Source: Oscillospiraceae bacterium (lineage in GTDB: Bacteria; Bacillota_A; Clostridia; Saccharofermentanales; Saccharofermentanaceae). Taken from it: 25,715 bases of DNA. A program made the translations under genes and the position numbers. Below, piece after piece: positions 15,372 to 23,994 of this stretch. Position 1 is the stretch's first letter. Every line of letters starts with the position of its first letter. The notes beneath the pieces were generated by a model, which ran no database searches, was not told the DNA's origin, and saw nothing but the letters and a program-made list of their open reading frames with translations. The DNA is taken from the NCBI GenBank assembly GCA_902791885.1, contig CADAXO010000039.1, positions 1-25,715 of the forward strand, read 5' to 3'.

Positions 15372-18300
15372 ATGGATTCTAATGAGCTGGAAAAACTTGG
15401 ATACAAATTGATTTGGGCAGATGAATTTGACGGGCCGGAACTCGACAGGAGTATCTGGAATGTTGAAGAGCATCCGTCAGGTTGGATCAATGAAGAAATC
15501 CAGACTTATGTTGATGACGGGAATCATGTATTTGTTAAGGACGGCAATCTTGTTATAAAGCCGGAACGAATTATTTCCGCCGATAAAGTCACGACTTATA
15601 AATCAGCTCGAATCAATACAAGCGGCAAGAGAGACTTCACTTTCGGTTATGTTGAAGTGCGGGCAAGGATATCATCGGGCAAAGGTTTTCTGTCAGATAT
15701 CAGACTTCTTCCCACAGAGAATTATTATGGCGACTGGCCGAAGTCCGGTTCCATAGATATTATATCTGCCGACGGTCAGTATCCCGAGAGAGGCAGCGCG
15801 ATAATGCATTTCGGTGAGCCTTCCGAGGAAAGAAGTTCTACGATCGGAGACGGCGATACAGACCTTTCGAGAGTTTTTCATGTGTATGCCTGCGAATGGT
15901 GTCCTGACAAGATCACGTTCTTTATGGACGGGGAAGAGGTGTTCTCCAACTCGTTCTGGTTCTCCAGTCCGGGCGACGGACATGAGAAGAAGTATCCTGC
16001 ACCTTTTGACCGTCTGTTTAATGTCGAGATAGATGTATCGATCGGCGGCGATTGGGTCAGTGCACCCGACAGAGCAACCTCGTTTGATGAGGAGTGCGAA
16101 TTCCATATCGACTATGTCCGCGTTTATCAAAAAGATGAGTATGATACGAATGTCGTTATGCCGGATGTTAAGAAGTATTTCAGAGAGCAGGATAAGACAG
16201 GTAATTATATCAGTAACAATGAGAAGGACTGGCGTTTCTATAAGGTATGCGGCGGTGAAGGTTCATGTACCACCGACGGCTCGGACTTTACGATCGACAT
16301 TATCAATGTAGGTGACAGAGATCATTCTATCCAGCTTTACCATTCCCATCTTCCGATGATAAAGGGGAAGATGTACAGGTTGTCCTTCGAGGCTATGTCC
16401 TACGAGAAGCGTACGATGAAGACTGCGATCACGGCTCCCGATATTCATTGGAAGAGATATTTAAAAGATGAGGATATCGAGCTTTCCGAGTCGTGGCAGA
16501 AGCATATTCTTCTGTTCAAGATGACGGAAGATGATGATGATAACGGAAGACTCGAGTTTAATCTGGGTAACTGCGAATCCACAGCTACGGTCAAGTTAAG
16601 GAACATACGATTCGAGGAGGTGCAGCCGGGTCAGGATATCCGTAAGGGGATAGCTGTGTGTGGTGCCTGGGAAGATGCCGAGAATTATAACCTGTTCATA
16701 CGTTCTATCATGACGCCGAGACTTCGTGAGGACTATGTCGTAATGAGCTTCACGTTCGGTCTGGCTGATACGGGTATCACAGATGATGAGATAGGCCTTA
16801 AGTTTGCCAACTTTATCGAGAGATTTGATGTTTCGGCTATATTCGTTTTCGCCGAGATGATAAGAACCCCGGAAATCCTGGACAGACTTGCCGGGATAGG
16901 CAGGGCGAAGGCTATTCCCGTAATATTCCTTGAGCATCAGTATAAGGGTGTCATTAATGCTGTGCTGGATTATGCAGGCGGCTTCGAGATGATGGTAAAG
17001 CACGTTCTCGATCATCATAAGTGCCGCAGGGTGAAGTTCTTTGCAGGAAGCCCGGACAACACATTCTCCATCGAAAGGGAGAATATCTACAGAAGACTTA
17101 TGCTCGCTCACAGACTGAAGGTCGATAAGGAAGATATCCTTTACGGAGGATTCTGGGATGCGACCACACAGCGTGAACTTAACGAGAAACTTGATGCCGG
17201 AATGGAACTCCCGGAAGCGTTTATATGTGCGAATGATTCGATGGCCATCGGCGTATGTGACTGCTTAAGAAGCAGGGGGATAAAGGTGCCCGAAGATGTA
17301 TTGGTAACAGGCTTCGACGGTATCTGGCACGGCCGTTATCACTATCCTGCCTTAACGACAGCGGCGCCTGATTACGGCAGCCTGTCCGATTATGTCCTGG
17401 ATATCATTGAAGGCAAGCAGAAGTGGGAGAACGGTAAGACTGTAAGACGGGCTGTCAATTACGTCGAGATCATCGGTAATTCCTGCGGATGTGATGAGAA
17501 CGACCCGTCGAAATGGGGCGATGTCGTTAATACAGTCTCCGATTATAATCAGGACTACTTCAGACACATGCTTGAGATGGGTAAGTTCGTTACTTTCACA
17601 TTGAGTATGGATGATATAAATGAGGCTACGGAATCACTTAACCGTTATCTGTGGTTATGGAAGGACCCCTACTATTTCCTTGGCCTTACTCACGGGTATA
17701 ACACCGGATGCGTCCACGCACTGCTGCACGGAAGCAATCAGAATCTCATATTCAGGGAGAAATACTATAATCTTCCCGAGCCGCTTCCCGAGTGGAACGA
17801 GCTTCTTGCGAGGGACAGCGGAACGGATGCGCTTATGATCAGGCAGCTGCGCACGGTAGGTACCGATTACGGATACATGTGCTGCGGAGCCAAGGAGATG
17901 AATCTTCGTGAACAGCAAAGATTCGAGGAGTTCGGTCTGTTCGTATCTGCGATGGTAAGTTCCGTCACCGATAAGACCAAGCTCATCGAGGCGAACCGTG
18001 CCATCAGCATACTTAACGAGAGAGATTACCTTACGAATCTGTATAACAGAAGAGGCTTCTTCAGATGTGTTGACGAGATGCTGAATGACCCGAAGAACAG
18101 GGGAAGGATCTTCTCGTTGTTCTCGGTCGATATGGACGGCCTTAAGTATATCAACGACCACTACGGACATCAGGAAGGAGACAATGCGATAATCATTCTC
18201 TCCAAGGCTTTACTGGCTTATACGGGCGATCGCGGCGTATGTGCAAGATACGGCGGTGATGAGTTCGCTATGGCAATCGTCGGTGACACCAATATCGCCG

Positions 18301-18509
18301 AAGATTACATGGAGATCAGAGAGAGGATCCAGGGTCACGCTAAAAGAGATCCGATTGTCCGCGAACTTGAGTACAGTATCAATGCCAGTATCGGTATTTC
18401 TGAGTGCATAATCACGGGAGATGTTGATCTCGAGGAGCTTATAAGAGAAGCGGATTTCCGTATGTATCAGGATAAGCAGTCCAGAAGAGGCAGTCACGAG
18501 ATCAGATGA
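15372..18509 (+). CDS. Inactivated GH16 / CBM4_9-like / LacI-type sensor / GGDEF diguanylate cyclase fusion
   Basis: A 1045-residue protein, predicted cytoplasmic because it has no signal peptide or membrane helix. Domains in order: GH16 laminarinase-like (about 11-254), CBM4/9-like jelly roll (about 266-416), LacI-type periplasmic-binding-like sensor (about 424-702) ending in an SCGC motif (704-707), a linker of about 170 residues without a clear match, and GGDEF (about 884-1040). The GGDEF part looks active: FSVDMDG, NDHYGHQEGD and GGDEF at 961-965. The RxxD inhibitory site is absent (the position reads GDRG). In GH16, where the family has ExDxxE, this protein has S127-I-D129-I-I-S132, so nucleophile and acid/base are lost and the domain should bind rather than cut. 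Likely role: making c-di-GMP in response to glucans or other oligosaccharides. It heads a four-gene operon; its stop overlaps the next start (ATGA). Confidence 0.88.
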   Translation: MDSNELEKLGYKLIWADEFDGPELDRSIWNVEEHPSGWINEEIQTYVDDGNHVFVKDGNLVIKPERIISADKVTTYKSARINTSGKRDFTFGYVEVRARISSGKGFLSDIRLLPTENYYGDWPKSGSIDIISADGQYPERGSAIMHFGEPSEERSSTIGDGDTDLSRVFHVYACEWCPDKITFFMDGEEVFSNSFWFSSPGDGHEKKYPAPFDRLFNVEIDVSIGGDWVSAPDRATSFDEECEFHIDYVRVYQKDEYDTNVVMPDVKKYFREQDKTGNYISNNEKDWRFYKVCGGEGSCTTDGSDFTIDIINVGDRDHSIQLYHSHLPMIKGKMYRLSFEAMSYEKRTMKTAITAPDIHWKRYLKDEDIELSESWQKHILLFKMTEDDDDNGRLEFNLGNCESTATVKLRNIRFEEVQPGQDIRKGIAVCGAWEDAENYNLFIRSIMTPRLREDYVVMSFTFGLADTGITDDEIGLKFANFIERFDVSAIFVFAEMIRTPEILDRLAGIGRAKAIPVIFLEHQYKGVINAVLDYAGGFEMMVKHVLDHHKCRRVKFFAGSPDNTFSIERENIYRRLMLAHRLKVDKEDILYGGFWDATTQRELNEKLDAGMELPEAFICANDSMAIGVCDCLRSRGIKVPEDVLVTGFDGIWHGRYHYPALTTAAPDYGSLSDYVLDIIEGKQKWENGKTVRRAVNYVEIIGNSCGCDENDPSKWGDVVNTVSDYNQDYFRHMLEMGKFVTFTLSMDDINEATESLNRYLWLWKDPYYFLGLTHGYNTGCVHALLHGSNQNLIFREKYYNLPEPLPEWNELLARDSGTDALMIRQLRTVGTDYGYMCCGAKEMNLREQQRFEEFGLFVSAMVSSVTDKTKLIEANRAISILNERDYLTNLYNRRGFFRCVDEMLNDPKNRGRIFSLFSVDMDGLKYINDHYGHQEGDNAIIILSKALLAYTGDRGVCARYGGDEFAMAIVGDTNIAEDYMEIRERIQGHAKRDPIVRELEYSINASIGISECIITGDVDLEELIREADFRMYQDKQSRRGSHEIR

Positions 18510-20146
18510 GACCGCCCCGCAGAGGATCATACATCAAACGTGAAGAGAGAATAGTCAGGCTTATCAAGAAACGCCCTAAGAATATACTGCGCGTTATCTT
18601 CAGCCGTTTTATGTTCATTGCGCTGATGATCGTTCTGCAGCTCGCCATTCTGGTCATGCTGTATCTCATATTTGAAGAATATGTTGCCCATATCAATGTG
18701 ATCATGAGCATATTCTCGATCCTGATGGTTATCTATCTTTATAATGCCCGTATGGATTCAACATCCAAGCTTACATGGATGATGCTGATCGGACTTTTCC
18801 CTGTTCCCGGTGCCCTTTTCCTCGGATTCACGAAGATGGATCTCGGAAGCAGAAGCCTTAAGAAAAGGCTTCTTTCAGTAAGAGACCTTACTACGGATAT
18901 GATCCCTCAGGATCAGGAGGTCCTCGATAAACTTAATGAAGAGAACTCCGATCTTGCGGATCTGTATCAATTCGTGAAGCATACCGGAAACTATCCCGTG
19001 TTCGGCAATACCTCAGTTAAGTATTTCCCGGACGGACACGACTTTTTCGAGAGCGTGCTTGAAGACCTTGAGTCAGCATGCGACTTCATCTACATGGAGT
19101 ATTTCATCATCGCGGAAGGATACATGTGGGGCCGCATCCTCGATATACTCGAGCGTAAATCCCGCGAGGGCGTTGACATCCGTGTTATGTATGACGGAAT
19201 GTGCGAGATAGGACTTCTTCCCGCGGACTACACGGAGAGGATGAAAAAGATCGGCATCGAGTGCAGAGAGTTCTCGAAGATATACCCGTTTCTCTCGACT
19301 TACTACAACTACAGAGATCACCGTAAGATCTTAGTTATCGACGGCAAAATAGGGTATACGGGCGGTGTAAATCTTTCAGATGAATACATCAATCTGAAGC
19401 CGAGGTTCGGTCACTGGAAGGACACCGCGGTACGCCTCGAGGGCGATGCGGTCGTAAGCTTTACCGAGATGTTTCTGCTTCTTTGGAATATCTATCTTAA
19501 AGAGCCTTCTTTCGAGAAGGTAAAAGACTTCGTTCCTCACAAGGTTGAGAATGCTTCGGGCTTCGTTATGCCTTTCGCGGATTCGCCTCTTGATTCGTAT
19601 CAGGTGGGTGAGGCGATGTTTCTGGATACTCTCGGCAAGTCGAAGAAATACGTTCACATCATGACCCCGTATCTCATACTCGACGACACCATGAAGAATG
19701 CCCTTAAACTCGCGGCTTTAAGGGGTGTCGACGTTAAGCTTATAGTTCCCGGTATCCCCGACAAGGGTGTCGACGTTAAGCTTATAGTTCCCGGTATCCC
19801 CGACAAGAAGGCGGCATATGCCATCGCGAAATCTCATTTCAGCGAGCTTATCAATGCGGGTGTCGGCATATACGAATACACTCCGGGCTTTGTGCATGCC
19901 AAGGTAATGACTTCGGACGGGACCAAGGCCATGGTAGGCTCCATTAACCTCGACTACAGGAGCCTGTATCATCACTTCGAGTGCGCTGTATACATGTATA
20001 AGTCCGATGCCATCCCCGACATCGAAAATGATTTTGAGACTACTCTCGGAAAGTGCCGTAAGGTGACGGAAGAGACTATCAAGAATGAGAATATAGGCTA
20101 TAAGCTTGCAGCAAAACTTCTTAAGTTTGTAGCTCCGTTGATGTGA
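18506..20146 (+). CDS. cls: Cardiolipin synthase-like phospholipase D with internal duplication
   Basis: Membrane phospholipase D of the cardiolipin synthase type (546 residues); it would join two phosphatidylglycerols into cardiolipin at the inner leaflet. After a basic N-terminus come three hydrophobic segments (about 34-57, 62-80 and 90-108), then two HKD motifs: H272-x-K274-x4-D279 in DHRKILVID and H464-x-K466-x4-D471 in VHAKVMTSD, both complete. Odd feature: the 14-residue stretch GVDVKLIVPGIPDK occurs twice in a row (407-420 and 421-434) through an exact 42-bp tandem repeat; relatives have it once. This lies close to the second active site and may damage folding. It overlaps the upstream cyclase gene by 4 nt. 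Confidence 0.88.
   Translation: MRPPRRGSYIKREERIVRLIKKRPKNILRVIFSRFMFIALMIVLQLAILVMLYLIFEEYVAHINVIMSIFSILMVIYLYNARMDSTSKLTWMMLIGLFPVPGALFLGFTKMDLGSRSLKKRLLSVRDLTTDMIPQDQEVLDKLNEENSDLADLYQFVKHTGNYPVFGNTSVKYFPDGHDFFESVLEDLESACDFIYMEYFIIAEGYMWGRILDILERKSREGVDIRVMYDGMCEIGLLPADYTERMKKIGIECREFSKIYPFLSTYYNYRDHRKILVIDGKIGYTGGVNLSDEYINLKPRFGHWKDTAVRLEGDAVVSFTEMFLLLWNIYLKEPSFEKVKDFVPHKVENASGFVMPFADSPLDSYQVGEAMFLDTLGKSKKYVHIMTPYLILDDTMKNALKLAALRGVDVKLIVPGIPDKGVDVKLIVPGIPDKKAAYAIAKSHFSELINAGVGIYEYTPGFVHAKVMTSDGTKAMVGSINLDYRSLYHHFECAVYMYKSDAIPDIENDFETTLGKCRKVTEETIKNENIGYKLAAKLLKFVAPLM
19724..19807 (+). repeat. Exact 42-bp tandem duplication inside the cardiolipin synthase gene
   Basis: Bases 19724-19765 and 19766-19807 are identical and keep the frame. 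The identity at every third position points to a very recent event or an assembly error, not an old domain repeat. Confidence 0.97.
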
Positions 20147-20152
20147 GGTTTT

Positions 20153-21470
20153 ATGAGGAAAATATCTGTATCTTTATGTGACTTTGGACAGCTACGGCAC
20201 CTGGATCGATAACGTAACGCCTGAATCTGTTGAGACCGCATGGGGTAATCCCGTGACCACAAGACAGATGATAGCAGCGGTTCGCGAAAGAGGTTTTAAC
20301 GCCATAAGGATTCCCGTAACCTGGGCTCAGTTTACGGATTCGAACGGAAACGTAGACGGTGCATGGATGGCGCGCGTAAGGCAGGTTGTCGACTGGTCTT
20401 TGGACGAAGGACTCTATGTCATCTTAAATGTCCATCACGATACCGGCGAGCACGGACAGGATAAGGTGTGCTGGATGATAGCCGATATGGGAACATATAA
20501 CTCGGTACATGACAGATACGCTTCTTTATGGACAAGTATCGCAGAGGAATTTAAAGATTACGATAACCGCCTGATGTTCGAAGGTTATAACGAGCTTCTT
20601 GATCCTAACAACACCTGGAACGCGCCTTCCACGGGCGATGATGCATATAACGCCGTAAACTCATATGCCCAGCTTTTTGTTGACACTGTAAGGGCAACAG
20701 GCGGCAATAACGCTACCAGAAATCTTATCGTGAATACATATGTGGCGTCAGCCGATCAGGCTGTTCTCAATGCTTTTGTATTGCCGACAGACACGGTTCA
20801 GGATCACCTTATCTGTGAGGTTCATGCATATATTCCGTGGGATTTTACTTCGCACCTGGGCAATGCTTCTTATACGGCTTTTGATGATAACTGCCGCAAT
20901 CAGATAGACGGCCTTATGAGTAATCTTTCTTCATTCTCGGCAAGGCTCGGCGTTCCTGTCATAATCGGAGAATTCGGTGTTGAGAATCAGAACAACGACG
21001 CCGACAGGGCTTCTTATATTGCATATTATGTTACCCGTGCGGCCGAGAACGGTATTAAGGTGTTCATTTGGGATAACGGTCTGTCTGATTACGGGGAATA
21101 CGGTGTCTTCGACCGTAATTCGCTTACCTGGAATGAGACTGTTGTTTCTGCTTTGATCGATAACGCTCCGTCAGGTTCGGCAGTTCCTGCGGCTGAGCCT
21201 GCAGAGGAGACAGCCGCTGAAACTATAGCAGAGACTTCGGCGGAGACAACGGCTGAAGTGCAGCAGACGAGCTCGGTACAAGAGACTGTCACGACATCCG
21301 CAAACCCAGTAGAATCAGGTGTTAACGCCGACGACAATTCACAAAGTGTTAATAGAAATCAAAATAGCTTTACTATATTATTCATTATAGGAGGCGTAGT
21401 TGTAGCTGCGTCTTATGTCGGTTTATTTCTGCTCGGCAGAAAGATAGGAAAGAAAAAGCGGGAAAGGTAA
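20153..21470 (+). pseudogene. GH5-family glycosidase with C-terminal membrane anchor, N-terminus lost by frameshift/deletion
   Basis: Retaining glycosidase of family GH5 (cellulase/endoglucanase-like). From an in-frame GTG at 20178 it reads 430 residues: barrel with GFNAIRIPVTW (39-49), NVHHD (84-88), acid/base E139 in FEGYNEL, VHAY (215-218), nucleophile E265 in VIIGEFGV and W298 in FIWDN. A Pro/Ala/Glu/Thr linker (about 330-395), a helix (398-420) and a basic tail show a cell-surface anchor. The beginning is wrong: it opens at TLDSYGTW, without signal peptide or the preceding strand usually ending in NLGN. The ATG at 20153, with a GAGG site, starts MRKISVSL like a signal peptide but is out of frame and stops after 19 codons. 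A deletion joining the two parts is likely. As it stands it could not be exported. It lies 6 nt after cls and 5 nt before the second cyclase. Confidence 0.8.
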
Positions 21471-21475
21471 CGGCG

Positions 21476-23794
21476 ATGGGAGAGAACAAGCGACTGAATA
21501 TAGGATTACTCATTGACGATCTCGATAATAATTTCTCGGCTCAGGCCTGTAAGGGTGCGGAGTTTGCCGCCAAGGTTCTGGACGCGAATCTGTATATCTT
21601 CCCGGGACATTATATCGGCAAGTCCGATACCAGATATCAGGATAAGCAGTACGAATACCAGTACAATTCGGTCTTTAAGCTTGTTAACGATAAGCACATA
21701 GATATTCTCTATGTCCTCTTCGGTATCATATGTTCCCGTGCCGATGCGGAGCAGCAGGAAGAGTTTTTGAAAAGACTTCCCAAGGTGCCTACGGTACTCC
21801 TTTTTACCGAGTATCCGGGATACGCATCGGTTATGTACGATAACCACACAGGCTTGGGTCAGGCTATACGCCATCTTATCATCAAGCATAACTGCAGAAG
21901 GATCGGCTTCGTATGCGGCCCTATGACTAATGAGGATGCAAGAGAACGGCTCAGCGTTTATAAGGAAGTTCTCGAGCTTGAGGGTATCGCATATTCCGAT
22001 AAGCGCGTAGTCTACGGTGATTTTACCGAGGACTGCGGCGATCAGATCGAAGAACTTTATAAGAACGATCCCGATATCCAGGCTATCGTATTCGCAAATG
22101 ACGTAATGGCGATGGGCGGTTATAAGAAACTCAAGGACATGGGAAAGATACCGGGTAAGGACGTCCTTGTTACGGGTTTTGATGACGATATCTTCTCGGT
22201 TTCAATGAACCCCCCTCTTACTACCGTAGATGCAAGTTCGGCAGATCTTACTTACAGATCGGTCCTCAATGCCCGAAAGTTTATTGAAGGTAAGAAGATC
22301 GAGAGAATGAGTATCAGGACATATCTTGTACAAAGATCATCCTGCGGCTGTAACGGCCTCGATGTCGAGTTCCAGAGGGAGAGATTAAGACTCGACGGAC
22401 TTGCTTCCGGAAGTACAAGATTTATCGATGAATGCATCAAGTATCTGTTCGGAATGTTCGATGACGAAGAATCCGTTATCAGGATCAAGCAGTCGCTGTC
22501 GAACTTCTTAAATGAGTACGCGGAATTCATAAGGGAGGGTGCCGATAAGAATCTTCAGGAAGATGTTAATTATGCGTTCGAGACTATACTTGAGACGAAT
22601 CTTCTCTTATATACTACACCTGAGAAAGTGTTTAATCTTCTCCAGTCCCTTCTTTATGAAGGTACTTTGGTCCTTAAAGATCAGAACAGCCAGGTGCTGC
22701 TTAACGAGATGTTCGCGGATTTCTACCGCCACCTGTCATTTGCAGGTCTCTCGCTTACGAGAGACAATCTGTCTAAGACAGAGCGTATCTCGAGACTTAT
22801 CAATAAGCAGACGGGTGATATATTCCTCATGAGCAATACAGAGGATATCCCTTATGATCATCTCCTCGACGGACTTTCTTCTGTCGGTTTCAGACGCACA
22901 TATCTTTACCTTTTCCAGGGTAACACGAAGACGTTTGCAGGTACCGAGTGGAGATGCCCGGGTTCCGTTCTGCTTAAGGCTATCAATGACGAAGACGGTA
23001 TAAGGATGCTTGCCGAGGAACAGCAGCTTCTGAGAACCGAGAACATGTTTGCGAATGAGTTTATACCTCAGTACAGAAGGCAGACAGTTGTAGTGTTCCC
23101 GCTTTTCGTAGGTGAGGATATGTATGGTATGCTCGTGGCTGAGATGGACAGCAGCAATCTTTCCAATATGTCTCCGGTTTCCTTCCAGCTTGCCGTAACC
23201 TTGAAGTCGCTTTACATGATCGAGGAGCAGAACAGGGCAAGGGAGAATCTCCAGACCTCACTTAATCAGTTCATCGAGGATAACTCGAGACTTGATACTA
23301 TCGCGAAGACCGATGAGCTTACGGGTCTTTATAACAGAAGAGGTTTCCTGGATTACGCCCAGCTTGAGATCGGAAAGCCCGAGAATAAGGGCAAGAGAGC
23401 TCTCATCTGCTACGCTGATATGGATAACCTTAAGTACGTTAACGATAAGTTCGGACATGATGACGGTGACTTCGCTCTGCGTGAGATAGCTGCTATCTTG
23501 AAAGATACGTTCAGAAGCAAGGATATCATCGGACGAATGGGCGGAGACGAGTTTATCGTATTCGCCATGATCCAGGTCAGCGACTACGAGAAGCAGATCA
23601 AGGACAGACTTGAAGCTATTACAAGAAAGCATAACGAAGATGCGAATAAGCCTTATCCTATCGAGATGAGTTCGGGTATCTGCGAGTTCCAGTGCGGCGC
23701 GGATATCAATATCCACGAAGTCATTGAGAGAGCAGACGAGAAGCTCTACAAGGAGAAGTCCGAGAAGAAGGCAAAATACGGGTCCTACAGGTGA
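21476..23794 (+). CDS. LacI-type sensor / GAF-like / GGDEF diguanylate cyclase
   Basis: Cytoplasmic diguanylate cyclase of 772 residues, last gene of the operon. Residues about 5-287 form a LacI-type ligand-binding domain without DNA-binding helix-turn-helix (NIGLLIDDLDN, FANDVMAMG, DVLVTGFDD), closed by SCGC at 289-292, the same motif as in the operon's first protein. Residues about 430-585 look GAF-like (YGMLVAEMD), followed by a short coiled-coil (582-610). The GGDEF domain (about 611-770) is intact: YADMDNLKYVND, FGHDDGD and GGDEF at 689-693. An RxxD inhibitory site (RSKD, 680-683) sits five residues before GGDEF, so product feedback is expected, unlike in the first cyclase. The ATG at 21476 follows a GGAAAGG site. 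The ligand is probably a sugar, by family. Confidence 0.92.
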   Translation: MGENKRLNIGLLIDDLDNNFSAQACKGAEFAAKVLDANLYIFPGHYIGKSDTRYQDKQYEYQYNSVFKLVNDKHIDILYVLFGIICSRADAEQQEEFLKRLPKVPTVLLFTEYPGYASVMYDNHTGLGQAIRHLIIKHNCRRIGFVCGPMTNEDARERLSVYKEVLELEGIAYSDKRVVYGDFTEDCGDQIEELYKNDPDIQAIVFANDVMAMGGYKKLKDMGKIPGKDVLVTGFDDDIFSVSMNPPLTTVDASSADLTYRSVLNARKFIEGKKIERMSIRTYLVQRSSCGCNGLDVEFQRERLRLDGLASGSTRFIDECIKYLFGMFDDEESVIRIKQSLSNFLNEYAEFIREGADKNLQEDVNYAFETILETNLLLYTTPEKVFNLLQSLLYEGTLVLKDQNSQVLLNEMFADFYRHLSFAGLSLTRDNLSKTERISRLINKQTGDIFLMSNTEDIPYDHLLDGLSSVGFRRTYLYLFQGNTKTFAGTEWRCPGSVLLKAINDEDGIRMLAEEQQLLRTENMFANEFIPQYRRQTVVVFPLFVGEDMYGMLVAEMDSSNLSNMSPVSFQLAVTLKSLYMIEEQNRARENLQTSLNQFIEDNSRLDTIAKTDELTGLYNRRGFLDYAQLEIGKPENKGKRALICYADMDNLKYVNDKFGHDDGDFALREIAAILKDTFRSKDIIGRMGGDEFIVFAMIQVSDYEKQIKDRLEAITRKHNEDANKPYPIEMSSGICEFQCGADINIHEVIERADEKLYKEKSEKKAKYGSYR

Positions 23795-23855
23795 TTTGAA
23801 AATCATTTAACAGATCATTTATAAATAACGCCGTTATATTTTAGCTATTTTTGAG

Positions 23856-23890
23856 AACGGACCGCGGGGGCTCCCGACGGCCCGTTTTTT
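23856..23890 (+). terminator. Rho-independent terminator of the GGDEF operon
   Basis: AACGG-A-CCG (23856-23864) pairs with CGG-C-CCGTT (23878-23886), with an inner GGG/CCC step and two mismatched pairs, followed by six T. It ends the operon 62 nt after the second cyclase. Confidence 0.85.
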
Positions 23891-23938
23891 CAGGTTTATA
23901 GATATTTATATTTCTGTTACATTTTAAGTTAGCTGATT

Positions 23939-23956
23939 ATGTGCATTTTCGCACAT
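23939..23956. promoter_or_regulatory. Rex-like inverted repeat upstream of hdrB
   Basis: ATGTGC-ATTTTC-GCACAT is a perfect 6-bp dyad. Its TGTG-N8-CACA core has the spacing of Rex sites (TTGTGAA-N4-TTCACAA), but the flanking positions differ. It lies 38 nt before the hdrB start. NADH-responsive control would suit a heterodisulfide reductase-type redox complex. Confidence 0.4.
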
Positions 23957-23994
23957 GTTCCAAAATCTTAAGAAAGAGGATGGCGGGAAGTATT

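Noticed and set aside
20153..20212. Small peptide MRKISVSLCDFGQLRHLDR as a leader peptide gene for GH5
   Set aside because: Its start looks like a signal peptide and GH5 lacks one, so a frameshifted N-terminus is the simpler reading.
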